From: an uncultured Maritimibacter sp.
GTDB lineage: Bacteria; Pseudomonadota; Alphaproteobacteria; Rhodobacterales; Rhodobacteraceae
DNA length: 64,000 bases
Reading direction: 5' to 3'
NCBI GenBank assembly: GCA_913063035.1
Contig: CAJXYS010000006.1
Span: 37,502-101,501, forward strand
Shown: positions 1 to 8,499 of the stretch, piece after piece
How the letters are laid out: the number at the start of each line of letters is the position of its first letter
Numbering within the stretch: the stretch's first letter is position 1
Program-made: the position numbers and the translations under genes
The notes under the pieces: generated by a model
Databases searched by the model: none
Told to the model about the DNA's origin: nothing
The model's input: the letters and a program-made list of their open reading frames with translations, nothing else

Positions 1-1348
1 GGAAATCAGTATCGAGCTTCTTACGCTCATCATGTTCGGCAGCCTTCTCGCGCTGCTGATGGCCGGCCTGCCGCTGGCTTTCGTCACCGGCGGCCTCGCC
101 TGCGTGTTCCTTTTCGTCATGGGGGATGCGCGCGCGCTGAACATCGTGCCCAGCCGAATTTTCCCGCTGATGACGAACTATCAGCTTTCGGCCATTCCCT
201 TGTTCATATTCATGGCCGCGATGCTCGAGAGGGCCGGGATCATCAACGAGATGTTCGACGTGATCTACAAGGTCCTCGGCAGCGTGAAGGGGGGCCTGGC
301 CTCGGCTACGATCATCGCCTCGACGATCCTGGCCGCCATGGTCGGCGTGATCGGCGCCGCGGTGGTGACGATGGGCATCATCGCGCTGCCGGCCATGCTC
401 AAGCGCCACTACGATCCCAAGATCGCGATGGGCTCGATCATGGCGGGCGGCACGCTCGGCATCCTGATCCCCCCCTCGATCCTGGCGATCATCTACGCCG
501 TCGTGGCCGAGCAGTCGGTGGGCGAGCTCTTCATCGGCGCGGTGATCCCCGGGCTCATGCTCTCGGGGCTCTACATCGCCTACGTGACGCTGCGCTGCTA
601 CGTGAACCCGCAGCTCGGCCCGCCGATCCCGATCGAGGATCGTATCAGCAACGCCGACAAGCTGCGCCTGCTGGGCAACATGGCGGCGCCTCTCGCGCTG
701 ATCGTCATCGTGCTCGGGGTGATCTTCTCGGGCGTGGCGACACCGGTGGAAGCGGCCGGCATCGGTACCTTCGGCGCCTTCATCGTGGCGGCCATCCACC
801 GCAAGCTGGACTGGCCGACCGTGCGCGAGGCAGCGATCACGACGCTGAAGGCAAGCGCGATGGTCATCTGGATCATGTTCGGCGCGACGATCTTCGTCGG
901 GCTCTACGTGCTCGAGGGCGGCCAGCAATTCGTGCAGGACAGCCTCGCGGCGACCGGGCTCGGTCCCTGGGGGATCCTGATCCTCATGCAGATCCTGCTG
1001 GTGATCCTGGGCATGTTCCTCGACTGGGTCGGCATCCTGCTTTTGGCGGTGCCGATCTTCGTACCGATCATCAAGGCGCTCGGCGCGGCGGCCTTCGGGC
1101 TGGGCGACGAGGCGGATCTCGTGCTGTGGTTCGGGGTGCTCTACCTGGTGAACATGCAGATGAGCTTCCTCAGCCCGCCCTTCGGCTACGCGCTGTTCTA
1201 CCTGCGCGGCGTGGCCCCGGCCTGGATCCCGATGACGGACATCTTCAAGGCCGCCCTGCCCTTCCTGGCGCTGCAGGTCACCGGGCTGGCGATCTGCATG
1301 CTGTTCCCGGAGGTGATCACCTGGCTGCCAAGGCTGGTCTACGGATGA
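1..1348 (+). CDS. TRAP transporter large permease, DctM-type (5' partial)
   Basis: This is the large membrane subunit of a tripartite ATP-independent periplasmic (TRAP) transporter, which uses the ion gradient to import an organic acid delivered by a periplasmic binding protein. The reading frame is open from base 2 (E-I-S-I-E-L-L), and base 1 fits the G of an ATG, so the true start lies two bases left of the window and almost all of the protein is present. About a dozen hydrophobic segments fill its roughly 450 residues. DctM hallmarks include GTLGILIPPS near residue 150 and the paired MFLDWVGILLL segment in the second half. The small permease and binding protein would lie to the left. The substrate cannot be inferred. 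The gene ends before a perfect hairpin shared with the convergent NusG-like gene. Confidence 0.93.
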   Translation, partial: EISIELLTLIMFGSLLALLMAGLPLAFVTGGLACVFLFVMGDARALNIVPSRIFPLMTNYQLSAIPLFIFMAAMLERAGIINEMFDVIYKVLGSVKGGLASATIIASTILAAMVGVIGAAVVTMGIIALPAMLKRHYDPKIAMGSIMAGGTLGILIPPSILAIIYAVVAEQSVGELFIGAVIPGLMLSGLYIAYVTLRCYVNPQLGPPIPIEDRISNADKLRLLGNMAAPLALIVIVLGVIFSGVATPVEAAGIGTFGAFIVAAIHRKLDWPTVREAAITTLKASAMVIWIMFGATIFVGLYVLEGGQQFVQDSLAATGLGPWGILILMQILLVILGMFLDWVGILLLAVPIFVPIIKALGAAAFGLGDEADLVLWFGVLYLVNMQMSFLSPPFGYALFYLRGVAPAWIPMTDIFKAALPFLALQVTGLAICMLFPEVITWLPRLVYG

Positions 1349-1357
1349 CGCGATGGC

Positions 1358-1382
1358 GGGGCGGCGCCGCGTGCGCCGCCCC
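1358..1382. terminator. Bidirectional hairpin between convergent genes
   Basis: A perfect 10-bp GC-only stem (GGGGCGGCGC with its complement) closes a 5-nt loop between the stops of the convergent TRAP permease and NusG-like genes. There is no T-run on either strand, so it is a structural 3' end or a weak terminator, not a textbook intrinsic one. Confidence 0.55.
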
Positions 1383-1387
1383 ACACG

Positions 1388-1912
1388 CTACATAAGTTCC
1401 AGCCCGTCCAGCCCGGACTGGATGCGCGTCTCGCGGCCCATGAACTCCATCAGCAGGATGGCACGGTCCCCGGGGCGCACCTCTTCGACGGTTCCCACGA
1501 AATCCGCAAACGGCCCCGACAGGGTGCGCACCTTGTCGCCCGGCCGCACCTCGGCGCGTGGCTGCAGCACGCCATCATCGCCGCACCGCGCCCGCAGCCC
1601 GTCGATGATCGCCTGCGGGACAGGGCTGGGCGTCTGCCCGTCGAGCACCACGAGCCGTGCCACGCCGTAAGTGCTGTTGATCGCGCGCCAGCCGGATTGC
1701 GCCGGATCGAAGCACACGAAAAGATAGCCCGGGAATACCGGCTCGAGCCCCGAGACGAACCGCCCCGAACGCCGCCGGGACCGCGGCATGCGCGGCATGA
1801 AAAGCGTGTAGCCCTGGCGCTTCAGGTTGGTTTCCGCCCGTGCGAGCCCGTTCGGCTTCAGCTGGACCAGGTACCAGCGGCGCGTATCCTCGGTGTCGGC
1901 TCGGTCGGTCAT
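1388..1912 (-). CDS. NusG/RfaH-like transcription antitermination protein
   Basis: This 174-residue specialised NusG paralogue belongs to the family that rides RNA polymerase and suppresses pausing or termination in particular operons. Residues about 10-110 form the NGN domain, opening with WYLVQLKPN and containing the FPGYLFV segment that contacts polymerase. A KOW-type domain follows (GDKVRTLSGPF ... GTVEEV). I chose the ATG at 1912 because a GAGG ribosome site lies 6-8 nt upstream and because the upstream in-frame extension is arginine-rich and non-conserved in character. Housekeeping NusG normally sits with secE and rpl genes, which are absent here. A role in surface polysaccharide or pilus expression is plausible, but no target operon is visible. 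Confidence 0.85.
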   Translation of the reverse strand: MTDRADTEDTRRWYLVQLKPNGLARAETNLKRQGYTLFMPRMPRSRRRSGRFVSGLEPVFPGYLFVCFDPAQSGWRAINSTYGVARLVVLDGQTPSPVPQAIIDGLRARCGDDGVLQPRAEVRPGDKVRTLSGPFADFVGTVEEVRPGDRAILLMEFMGRETRIQSGLDGLELM

Positions 1913-2185
1913 GCTGCCTCGTGCCAGGATCGGGAATCGGCGGGGCTGCCGTCGGGTTCGATATATGCGATGCGGCCCATCACGCAACGCCTGTCCGGCG
2001 CGCAGCCCCGGGTATCGGCGCAAATACGCCGCCCCGACTGCAAAAAGGGATGGGGAGACTCCCCCGTTTCGTCACCTTCCGACGGTATTCTTTCCACGCT
2101 CCGGCCACATTGACGTGGCCTATTTCCCGCGAACGGCAATCCGGGCACGCATCGGCGCGGCCCGCGACAGGACGGAGCGTGGCGT

Positions 2186-2770
2186 ATGTACAAATTGATC
2201 GAAGCCTTCTGGCGGCGCGAGGATGGTGCGGGCCTGACGGAATATATCGTCATGGCCGGCGGCATCGCCGTGGCCGCCCTCGTGGCGGTGAACGGGTTCT
2301 CGAACACCGTTGCCGACGAATGGGACGGGATCAGCGGCAGCATGGTCTGGTCGACCCCCGCGGTCAGCGCGATCGACGCCGAAAGCGCCCCGGGCACCGA
2401 AGAGGATCCGGGAGAGCAAGGCGACAGTCCGGAAGACGACGCTTGCGGCCCCAACGTGAACGCGCACAAAACCGCGCACGAACGCGCCTGCGGACAACGC
2501 GGCGACCAACAGCGAAGCGCGGAGACGCGGAAAGGCGGACCGGACAAGGAAGACGACAAGGACAAGGACAAGGACAAGGACAAGGACAAGGACAAGGACA
2601 AGGACAAGGACAAGGACAAGGACAAGGACAAGGAAAAAGAAAAGGCCCAGGCCGAAAAGAGCAAGGGGGCCGACAACGCCAAGAAGCAGGAAAGTGCCGG
2701 CAAGAAGGAAAAGGCGGGAAAGCAGAACAGCTACTGTTCGACGCGATTGAACAGCATGGGATGGTGCTGA
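2186..2770 (+). CDS. Flp-like type IVb pilin with long charged C-terminal extension
   Basis: The N-terminal 60 residues look like an Flp/Tad pilin precursor: a short charged leader, the sequence GAGLTEYI resembling the prepilin peptidase site with Glu5/Tyr6, then one hydrophobic helix (VMAGGIAVAALVAV). The rest is not pilin-like. It is an acidic and basic tail of about 130 residues containing 13 consecutive Asp-Lys pairs encoded by a perfect hexanucleotide array, followed by Glu/Lys/Ala-rich sequence and a Cys-containing end (SYCSTRLNSMGWC). Normal Flp pilins are only 50-70 residues. No tad assembly genes are nearby. It could be a surface or envelope protein that borrowed a pilin anchor. The function of the tail is unknown. 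Confidence 0.7.
   Translation: MYKLIEAFWRREDGAGLTEYIVMAGGIAVAALVAVNGFSNTVADEWDGISGSMVWSTPAVSAIDAESAPGTEEDPGEQGDSPEDDACGPNVNAHKTAHERACGQRGDQQRSAETRKGGPDKEDDKDKDKDKDKDKDKDKDKDKDKDKDKEKEKAQAEKSKGADNAKKQESAGKKEKAGKQNSYCSTRLNSMGWC
2555..2632 (+). repeat. Hexanucleotide microsatellite, 13 x GACAAG
   Basis: Thirteen uninterrupted perfect copies of GACAAG lie in frame in the pilin-like gene and encode 13 Asp-Lys pairs. Because the unit is a multiple of three, copy-number change would alter protein length without a frameshift. The lack of synonymous drift between copies suggests recent expansion. Confidence 0.97.
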
Positions 2771-2919
2771 ACGCGGGCATGCGCGCCGCGCTCCCTCATG
2801 CCCCTCCGACCCGCAGACAGGCAACGGCGCCTCGCGGCTGGTGAAATCCCGCGCGGCCCGCGCTATGCTGCCGCCAGCGCCGGGGCGTTCCCCGGCGACG
2901 CCGTCACGGGATCCCGGCC

Positions 2920-3846
2920 ATGCCGCGCATACTCACGATCACGCTGAACCCGACCGTCGATTTCGCAAGCGACGCCCATATCGTCCGCCCGACACGGAAG
3001 ATCCGCACCAGCCCGGTCGCCACCTATCCCGGCGGGGGCGGCGTCAACGTCGCCCGGGTGATACGCGCGCTCGGCGGCGAGACGGAGGCGGTGATCCTCG
3101 CCGGCGGCGAGATCGGCACGTTGCTGAAACGACTGCTGGAGGAACGCGGCGTTCCCAGCCACCGCATCGACATAGAGGGACAGACCCGGATCGGCTTCGA
3201 CGTCAAGGAGACCTATACCGGGCTCGAATACCGCTTCGTGCCCGAAGGCCCGGAGGTGACTGACGCGGAACTGCAGGCCGTGCTCGACCATGTCGTCGCC
3301 GATGACAGCGCCTGGGTCGTCGCCAGCGGCAGCCTGCCCGCCGGCGCACCGCGCGATTTCTACGCCCGTATCGCCGAGGCCGCCGAGGCTCGCGGGGCGC
3401 GGTTCGTTCTCGACAGTTCCGGTCCCGGCCTGGCCGCGACGCTGGAGGCCGCCGACGTCTATCTCGCCAAGCCCAACCTGCGCGAACTGGGCGAACTGGT
3501 CGGGCGCGAGCTGACCTCCGACGAGGCCGGCGCGGCGGCCGCCGAGCTGGTCCGCCACCACAATCTCACCTACGCCGCGATCACCCTGGGTGAAGACGGC
3601 GGTGTTCTCGCGGGTCCCGAGGGCGTTCTGCGTTTGCCGGCGCTGACGGTCCGGCTGCGCTCTGCCGTCGGTGCCGGCGACAGCTTTCTCGCCGCCATGA
3701 CCTGGGGCCTCTCCGAGGGCCGCCCGGTCGAGGACGCGTTCCGTCTGGGCATGGCGGCGGGCACCGCCGCGCTGTTGACACGGGGCACCCAGCTCTGCCG
3801 GCGCGAGGATGTTTTCGCGCTCTACGAACGCATGGCCGCGCTCTAG
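2920..3846 (+). CDS. pfkB: 6-phosphofructokinase II (PfkB family)
   Basis: This PfkB-family sugar kinase of 308 residues phosphorylates fructose-6-phosphate (or, in close relatives, fructose-1-phosphate or tagatose-6-phosphate) with ATP in the cytoplasm. The N-terminus (LTITLNPTVD), the GGGGVNVAR substrate loop, the DSSG and KPN segments and the C-terminal anion-hole/catalytic motif GAGDSF near residue 250 are all present. Resemblance to E. coli PfkB is closer than to FruK, notably the REL and GTQLC segments. It stands alone and is not beside a fructose PTS. Its stop codon overlaps that of the convergent PEBP-like gene in a shared CTAG. A 1-phosphofructokinase activity cannot be excluded. Confidence 0.85.
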   Translation: MPRILTITLNPTVDFASDAHIVRPTRKIRTSPVATYPGGGGVNVARVIRALGGETEAVILAGGEIGTLLKRLLEERGVPSHRIDIEGQTRIGFDVKETYTGLEYRFVPEGPEVTDAELQAVLDHVVADDSAWVVASGSLPAGAPRDFYARIAEAAEARGARFVLDSSGPGLAATLEAADVYLAKPNLRELGELVGRELTSDEAGAAAAELVRHHNLTYAAITLGEDGGVLAGPEGVLRLPALTVRLRSAVGAGDSFLAAMTWGLSEGRPVEDAFRLGMAAGTAALLTRGTQLCRREDVFALYERMAAL

Positions 3847-4307
3847 CGGCCGTAGAACCCGACCAGTTCCACCGCTTCGATCTCCAGCGGGCGGGCAAGC
3901 TCTTGTATTTCGAGGCAGCGCGCCGCGTGGGATGCCGACACGATCCAGTCGCCGAGGGCCGCCAGCCGGAAATGATAGGCGTGGGGCTTGTCGCCCCTGG
4001 GCGGGCACGGTCCGCCATAGCCCGGCTTCCTGAAATCATTGACCGCCTGACGGACTCCAGGCGCGGCCGGATCAGCGCCATGGCCGGCCTTCAGGCCGGT
4101 CCAGTCCGCCGGGATGTTATAGGCCGCCCAGTGCCGGAAGGTGCCATTTGGCGCATCCGGGTCGTCGCAGACCAGCATCAGCGACACCGTGCCCGCGGGC
4201 ACGCCGGTCCAGGCAAAGGCGGGCGACAGGTCCTGCCCGTCGCAGGTATGCGCCGTCGGGATCGTCCCGCCCTGCGCGAAGGCGGGGCTGGTCAAGGTCA
4301 TCGCCAT
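3843..4307 (-). CDS. YbhB/YbcL-type PEBP family protein
   Basis: This 154-residue phosphatidylethanolamine-binding-protein fold resembles the bacterial Raf-kinase-inhibitor-like proteins YbhB/YbcL. Diagnostic segments are CDGQDLSPAF, the CDDPDAPNGTFRHW ligand-pocket motif, and the later GYGGPCPPRGDKPHAYHF. The ATG at 4307 was chosen because AGGAGG lies about 7 nt upstream. The longer frame would add 18 residues that overlap the end of ppsA. It lies 28 bp downstream of ppsA on the same strand and may be co-transcribed with it. The biochemical role of bacterial members is poorly defined. Confidence 0.88.
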   Translation of the reverse strand: MAMTLTSPAFAQGGTIPTAHTCDGQDLSPAFAWTGVPAGTVSLMLVCDDPDAPNGTFRHWAAYNIPADWTGLKAGHGADPAAPGVRQAVNDFRKPGYGGPCPPRGDKPHAYHFRLAALGDWIVSASHAARCLEIQELARPLEIEAVELVGFYGR

Positions 4308-4335
4308 GGCGTGTCCTCCTGCCGGTCGGGCAATC

Positions 4336-6720
4336 TCAGCCTTTCTCGGCCTCGGCCACATGACCCTTCACCGCCAGGAAACTGTCCGGCGTGACCGAGA
4401 TCGAGTCGATCCCGGCCTCGACCAGCAGCCGTGCGAAATCCGGATCGTTGCTGGGCGCCTGCCCGCAGAAGCCGACCTTGGCGCCGGCGGCATGGGCCTT
4501 CTCGATGACGGTGCGGATCATCCATTGCACCGCCGCGTCGCGCTCGTCGAAGAGCCGGGCCAGTTCCTCGGAGTCGCGGTCGACGCCCAGCGTCAGCTGG
4601 GTCAGGTCGTTCGACCCGATCGAGAAGCCGTCGAAACGCCTGGCGAAGTCCTCGGCCAGGATGACGTTCGACGGGATCTCGCACATCACGTAGACCTCGA
4701 GCCCGTTCTTCCCACGCTCGAGCCCCGCCGATTTCATCACCTCGAGCACCCGGTCGGCCTCGTCGGGCGTGCGGCAGAAGGGGATCATGACGACGACGTT
4801 GTCAAAGCCCATCTCCTCGCGCAGCCGCCGGATCGCCTTGCATTCCAGCACGAAGCCGTCGCGATAGGCGGCGGCGTAGTAGCGCGAGGCCCCGCGGAAC
4901 CCGATCATCGGGTTTTCCTCGTGCGGCTCGAACTGGCGCCCGCCGAGAAGCGCGGCATACTCGTTCGACTTGAAGTCGCTCATCCGCACGATCACCGGGT
5001 CGGGATAGCTCGTCGCCGCGATCCGTGAGAGCCCCATCGCCAGCGTCTCGACGAAGTAGTCGGCGCGGTCCTCGTAGCCGCGCGTCAGTTTTTCGATCTC
5101 GGCCCTGGCATCGGCGTCTTCCAACGCGTCGAACCGCAAGAGCGCCATCGGGTGCACCTTGATCGTGTTGTTGACCACGAATTCCATCCGCGCCAGCCCC
5201 ACCCCGTTGCTCGGCAGGCGCCACCAGCGCGCGGCGGCGGCGGGGTTGGCCATGTTCAGCATCACCCGCGTCTTCGTCTCCGGCACGTTGGCAAGGGTGA
5301 TCTCCTCCACCTCGTAGTCGGCGATCCCCTGGTAGACCACGCCCTCGGCCCCTTCGGCGCAGGACACGGTGACGTCCTGCTCGTCGTGCAGCAGATGCGT
5401 CGCGTTCCCCGTGCCGACGATCGCCGGCAGCCCGAGTTCCCGGCTGACGATGGCGGCGTGGCTGGTGCGTCCGCCATGATCGGTGACGATGGCGGCGGCA
5501 CGTTTCATGATCGGCACCCAGTCTGGATCGGTCGTGGACGTCACGAGGATCGCACCGTCCACGAAGCGCGCGATCTCTGCCGCGCTCTCGATCAGGCAGA
5601 CGCGGCCGGTGGCCACCGCCTCCCCGACGCTGAGACCCGAGAGGATCGGCTCGCCGGCCGACTTGACGTGGTAGGACTTGAGCGCCCCCGCCCCGGTCCG
5701 CGATTGCACGGTTTCGGGCCGGGCCTGAACGATGAACAGTTCGCCGGTCTCGCCGTCGCGGGCCCATTCCATGTCCATCGGCTGGCCGTAGTGATCCTCG
5801 ATCGTGGCGGCGTAGCGGGCCAGTTCCAGGATTTCGGGATCGCTGAGCACGAAACGCTCGCGCTCGGCGCGCGCGGTCGGCACGTTCTTGGTCGGGCCCT
5901 CGCCGCCGCCGGCATAGATCATCTTGCGTTCCTTGGCGCCAAGCCCCTTTTCGAGGATCGGCGTCAGCCCCGGCCTGTCGAGGAACGGCTTGTAGACCTG
6001 GTATTCATCGGGCGTGACCGCGCCCTGCACCACGTTCTCGCCCAGCCCCCAGGCCGCGTTGATCAGCACCACCTTGTCGAAACCGGATTCCGTGTCGATG
6101 GAGAACATCACGCCGGCCCCGCCGGTATCGGCGCGCACCATCCGCTGCACCCCCACCGACAACGCCACCTGCGCGTGGTCGAAGCCCTTGGCCTTGCGGT
6201 AGCTGATCGCACGGTCCGTGAAGAGGGACGCGTAACAGCGCCGGCAGGCGTCGAGCAGCGCCGCGCCGCCGACGATGTTGAGATAGGTTTCCTGCTGGCC
6301 CGCGAAACTCGCGTCCGGTAGATCCTCGGCCGTGGCGCTGGAGCGCACCGCGACGGCGAGATCCGCCTGCCCTTCGCGGTCGGAGAGCTGGCGGTAGGCG
6401 GCGAGGATCGCGTCGCGGATGTCATCCGGCCAGTCGCCGGCGATGATCGCGTCGCGGATGCCGCGCCCGGCATCCTGCAGCGACATCCGGCCCTCGTCCC
6501 AGGCCGCGACGGTCTCGGCGATACGGTCGTTCAGATCGTTCGCGGCCAAGAAGGCACGGAAGGCGTCCGCGCTGGTCGCGAAGCCGGGCGGCACGCGGAT
6601 GCCCCTGGCATCGAGTTCGCGCACCATTTCGCCCAGGGAGGCGTTCTTGCCGCCCACCAGCGCGACATCGCCGCGCCCGAGGTCCTCGAACCAGATCACG
6701 TTCCGGGTGTCGCCGTGCAT
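4336..6720 (-). CDS. ppsA: Phosphoenolpyruvate synthase
   Basis: PEP synthase converts pyruvate, ATP and water to PEP, AMP and phosphate, the first gluconeogenic step from C3 acids. The 794-residue protein has all three expected parts. The N-terminal ATP-grasp-like domain spans residues 1-335 (LVGGKNASLGEM, RSSATAEDLP). The swivelling phosphohistidine domain contains GGRTSHAAIV with catalytic His about 421. The C-terminal PEP-binding barrel ends with the GFCGQAPSND catalytic-Cys segment. The ATG at 6720 has GGAGGAG upstream. A perfect FNR box centred about 64 bp upstream implies anaerobic control. A pyruvate-orthophosphate dikinase role is less likely given the length and the PpsA-type ends. 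Confidence 0.93.
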   Translation of the reverse strand: MHGDTRNVIWFEDLGRGDVALVGGKNASLGEMVRELDARGIRVPPGFATSADAFRAFLAANDLNDRIAETVAAWDEGRMSLQDAGRGIRDAIIAGDWPDDIRDAILAAYRQLSDREGQADLAVAVRSSATAEDLPDASFAGQQETYLNIVGGAALLDACRRCYASLFTDRAISYRKAKGFDHAQVALSVGVQRMVRADTGGAGVMFSIDTESGFDKVVLINAAWGLGENVVQGAVTPDEYQVYKPFLDRPGLTPILEKGLGAKERKMIYAGGGEGPTKNVPTARAERERFVLSDPEILELARYAATIEDHYGQPMDMEWARDGETGELFIVQARPETVQSRTGAGALKSYHVKSAGEPILSGLSVGEAVATGRVCLIESAAEIARFVDGAILVTSTTDPDWVPIMKRAAAIVTDHGGRTSHAAIVSRELGLPAIVGTGNATHLLHDEQDVTVSCAEGAEGVVYQGIADYEVEEITLANVPETKTRVMLNMANPAAAARWWRLPSNGVGLARMEFVVNNTIKVHPMALLRFDALEDADARAEIEKLTRGYEDRADYFVETLAMGLSRIAATSYPDPVIVRMSDFKSNEYAALLGGRQFEPHEENPMIGFRGASRYYAAAYRDGFVLECKAIRRLREEMGFDNVVVMIPFCRTPDEADRVLEVMKSAGLERGKNGLEVYVMCEIPSNVILAEDFARRFDGFSIGSNDLTQLTLGVDRDSEELARLFDERDAAVQWMIRTVIEKAHAAGAKVGFCGQAPSNDPDFARLLVEAGIDSISVTPDSFLAVKGHVAEAEKG

Positions 6721-6777
6721 GTCTCTCTCCTCCCGCTGTCCGTCGGTCCCGGATAGCCGAGCGTGGCCGCAGTCGCG

Positions 6778-6791
6778 TTGATCTCCATCAA
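6778..6791 (-). promoter_or_regulatory. FNR/FnrL box upstream of ppsA
   Basis: TTGATCTCCATCAA is an exact match to the FNR consensus TTGAT-N4-ATCAA. Its centre lies 64 bp upstream of the ppsA ATG. If it acts at -41.5, transcription would begin near 6743 and leave a 23-nt leader that includes the ribosome site. A weak TATCCG lies where the -10 should be. Confidence 0.75.
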
Positions 6792-6890
6792 GGCCGTGGC
6801 ACCGGCATCGCGTTGTGGTTGCGCCCGGAGTCCGCACGGCGCAAACTACGCCACCCGGGGCAGCCGTCCGGGGCCAGAAAGGGGAGGGTC

Positions 6891-7262
6891 ATGATGGGGA
6901 ACACTCTGCGCGAGATGGCGGAACGCATCGAGGACGCGACGATGCTCGACGCCGAACGGGGCGAGGCGATCATCGCGGCGCTGCGCGCAGCCGCCCCCGA
7001 GATCGATCCGCAAGGCACGCTGACACCGGACCGGCTGCTCTCGGCCGACGCAGTGATCGATCTGGTGGACCGGGTGCTGCCCGGCTGGGCGATTTCCATG
7101 GACGGCACGGCCAGCCGCAGCCACGGCCACTGGACCTGCACGCTTCGGATGTCGGGCGTCCGCGACAACGACGCCTATCTCGGGGTGGGCCACGGTCCGC
7201 GCCTGCCCCTCGTCCTGCTGGCGGCGCTGCTCAGGGCCACGGCTGCGCGCCCGGCCGACTGA
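6891..7262 (+). CDS. Conserved hypothetical protein
   Basis: This 123-residue soluble protein has no signal peptide or membrane segment and I do not recognise the family. The N-terminal half is helical and acidic. The centre has the sequence GWAISMDGTASRSHGHWTCTL, which looks like a beta-rich domain, followed by GVGHGPRLPLVLLAALLRA. Two adjacent ATGs (6891 and 6894) follow the strong GGGGAGGG, and the second has the better spacing. The gene is divergent from ppsA and converges tail to tail with the alcohol dehydrogenase gene, 3 bp apart. The FNR box at 6778 lies in the shared divergent region and might act on both genes. Confidence 0.65.
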   Translation: MMGNTLREMAERIEDATMLDAERGEAIIAALRAAAPEIDPQGTLTPDRLLSADAVIDLVDRVLPGWAISMDGTASRSHGHWTCTLRMSGVRDNDAYLGVGHGPRLPLVLLAALLRATAARPAD

Positions 7263-7265
7263 CGG

Positions 7266-8249
7266 TCAGGGCACCAGCACCGCGGCCCCCTGCAGCCGAC
7301 CTTCGCGCAGATCGTCAAGGGCCTCGTTGGCCTGTTCCAAGGGGTATGGCACGGTCTTCGTCCGCACCCCGGCTTTCTCGGCCAGCGGGAAAAACGCCGC
7401 GCCGTCTTGGCGGGTCAGGTTGGCCACCGACCGGACCTGGCGTTCCCCCCAAAGGTCGGCATAGGGAAAGCCGGGAATGTCGCTCATGTGGATGCCGCCA
7501 CAGATCACGCACCCGCCCTTGCGCACGGCCTTGAGCGCCGCCGGCACCAGCGCCCCCACCGGCGCGAAGATCAGCGCGGCATCGAGTTCCACGGGCGGAC
7601 GCATGTCCGAGCCCCCGGCCCAGACCGCCCCGAGCCGCCGGGCGAAGTCCTGCGCGGCGGTGTCGCCGGGCCGGGTCAGCGCATGGACCTCGCGTCCCTG
7701 CCAGACCGCGACCTGCGCCAGGATATGGGCCGCCGCGCCAAAGCCATAAAGCCCGATCCGCCGCGCATCTCCGGCCATCGCGAGGCTCCGGTAGCCGATG
7801 AGCCCCGCGCAGAGCAGCGGCGCGAGCGCCACAGGGTCGCCGTCCTCCGGCAGCGGAAAGACGTAGCGCGCGTCGGCGACGCAGGCCTCGGCGAAACCGC
7901 CGTTCAGCGTGTAGCCGGTGAAGCCCGGCGCGTCGCAGAGGTTCTCCTGCCCGTTCCGGCAGTAAAAGCAGTCGCCGCAGGTATGGCCGAGCCAGGGCAC
8001 CCCCACGCGCTGGCCCTTGCCGAGCTCCGAGACCCCCGCCCCGGTTTCCTCGACCCGGCCCACGATCTCGTGGCCGGGCACGAGCGGCAGTCGGGGGCGG
8101 TCCAGCTCGCCATCGACAATGTGCAGATCGGTGCGGCAGACGCCGCAGGCCTCCACCCTTATCCGCACCTGTCCCGCGCCGGGCGCGGGACGATCCATGT
8201 CGGTCAGGGCGAGCGGCCTGCGCGGCGCGCCGAGAACCATCGCGCGCAT
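7266..8249 (-). CDS. Zinc-dependent alcohol dehydrogenase family protein
   Basis: This is a medium-chain zinc dehydrogenase/reductase of 327 residues that would interconvert an alcohol and an aldehyde with NAD(P). The catalytic zinc site is formed by Cys38 (CGVCRTD), His60-Glu61 and Cys147. The structural zinc lobe has all four cysteines (91, 94, 97, 105). A Rossmann-type IGLYGFGAAA segment follows. It is the last gene of the acs-E1-E2-ACP operon, only 4 bp after the ACP gene. It may therefore handle an aldehyde or alcohol linked to acetyl-CoA metabolism, but the substrate is not readable from sequence. Confidence 0.9.
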   Translation of the reverse strand: MRAMVLGAPRRPLALTDMDRPAPGAGQVRIRVEACGVCRTDLHIVDGELDRPRLPLVPGHEIVGRVEETGAGVSELGKGQRVGVPWLGHTCGDCFYCRNGQENLCDAPGFTGYTLNGGFAEACVADARYVFPLPEDGDPVALAPLLCAGLIGYRSLAMAGDARRIGLYGFGAAAHILAQVAVWQGREVHALTRPGDTAAQDFARRLGAVWAGGSDMRPPVELDAALIFAPVGALVPAALKAVRKGGCVICGGIHMSDIPGFPYADLWGERQVRSVANLTRQDGAAFFPLAEKAGVRTKTVPYPLEQANEALDDLREGRLQGAAVLVP

Positions 8250-8253
8250 CGGT

Positions 8254-8499
8254 TCAGCCGAGCTTGCCGGCGATGTAGCCCGCCGCCGAGGCCGGCGTCG
8301 CGATGCCCTCGGTCTCGGAGTCCGGGATCTCGATGCCGAAGCGCTTGGCCAGGGCCGTGATCAGGTTCAGGATATCCATGGAATCGAGTTCCAGGTCATC
8401 CTGCAGATGATCGTCGTCGCCCACGTCGGCCGGGTCGATATCGGGCGCGATGCGGTTCACTTCCTCGAGAAAGGCAGCCTTTATCTCGTCGCGGGTCAT
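8254..8499 (-). CDS. Acyl carrier protein
   Basis: An 81-residue acidic four-helix carrier protein. The phosphopantetheine attachment site is DSMD with Ser40. The protein differs from housekeeping AcpP (LDSLD) and is located in a dehydrogenase operon, overlapping the E2 gene by 4 bp, so it is a specialised carrier. Why an ACP should be coupled to a 2-oxoacid dehydrogenase is unclear. It could carry an acyl group, or feed a lipoate or fatty-acyl pathway. There is no ketosynthase nearby. Confidence 0.92.
   Translation of the reverse strand: MTRDEIKAAFLEEVNRIAPDIDPADVGDDDHLQDDLELDSMDILNLITALAKRFGIEIPDSETEGIATPASAAGYIAGKLG

Noticed and set aside
1840..2844. Long open frames in other phases and strands across the GACAAG array
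   Set aside because: A pure hexamer repeat has no stops in most frames. These frames are low-complexity (Gly-Gln, Leu-Ser or Leu-Val runs) and lack starts and ribosome sites. Only the pilin-like frame has a protein-like N-terminus.
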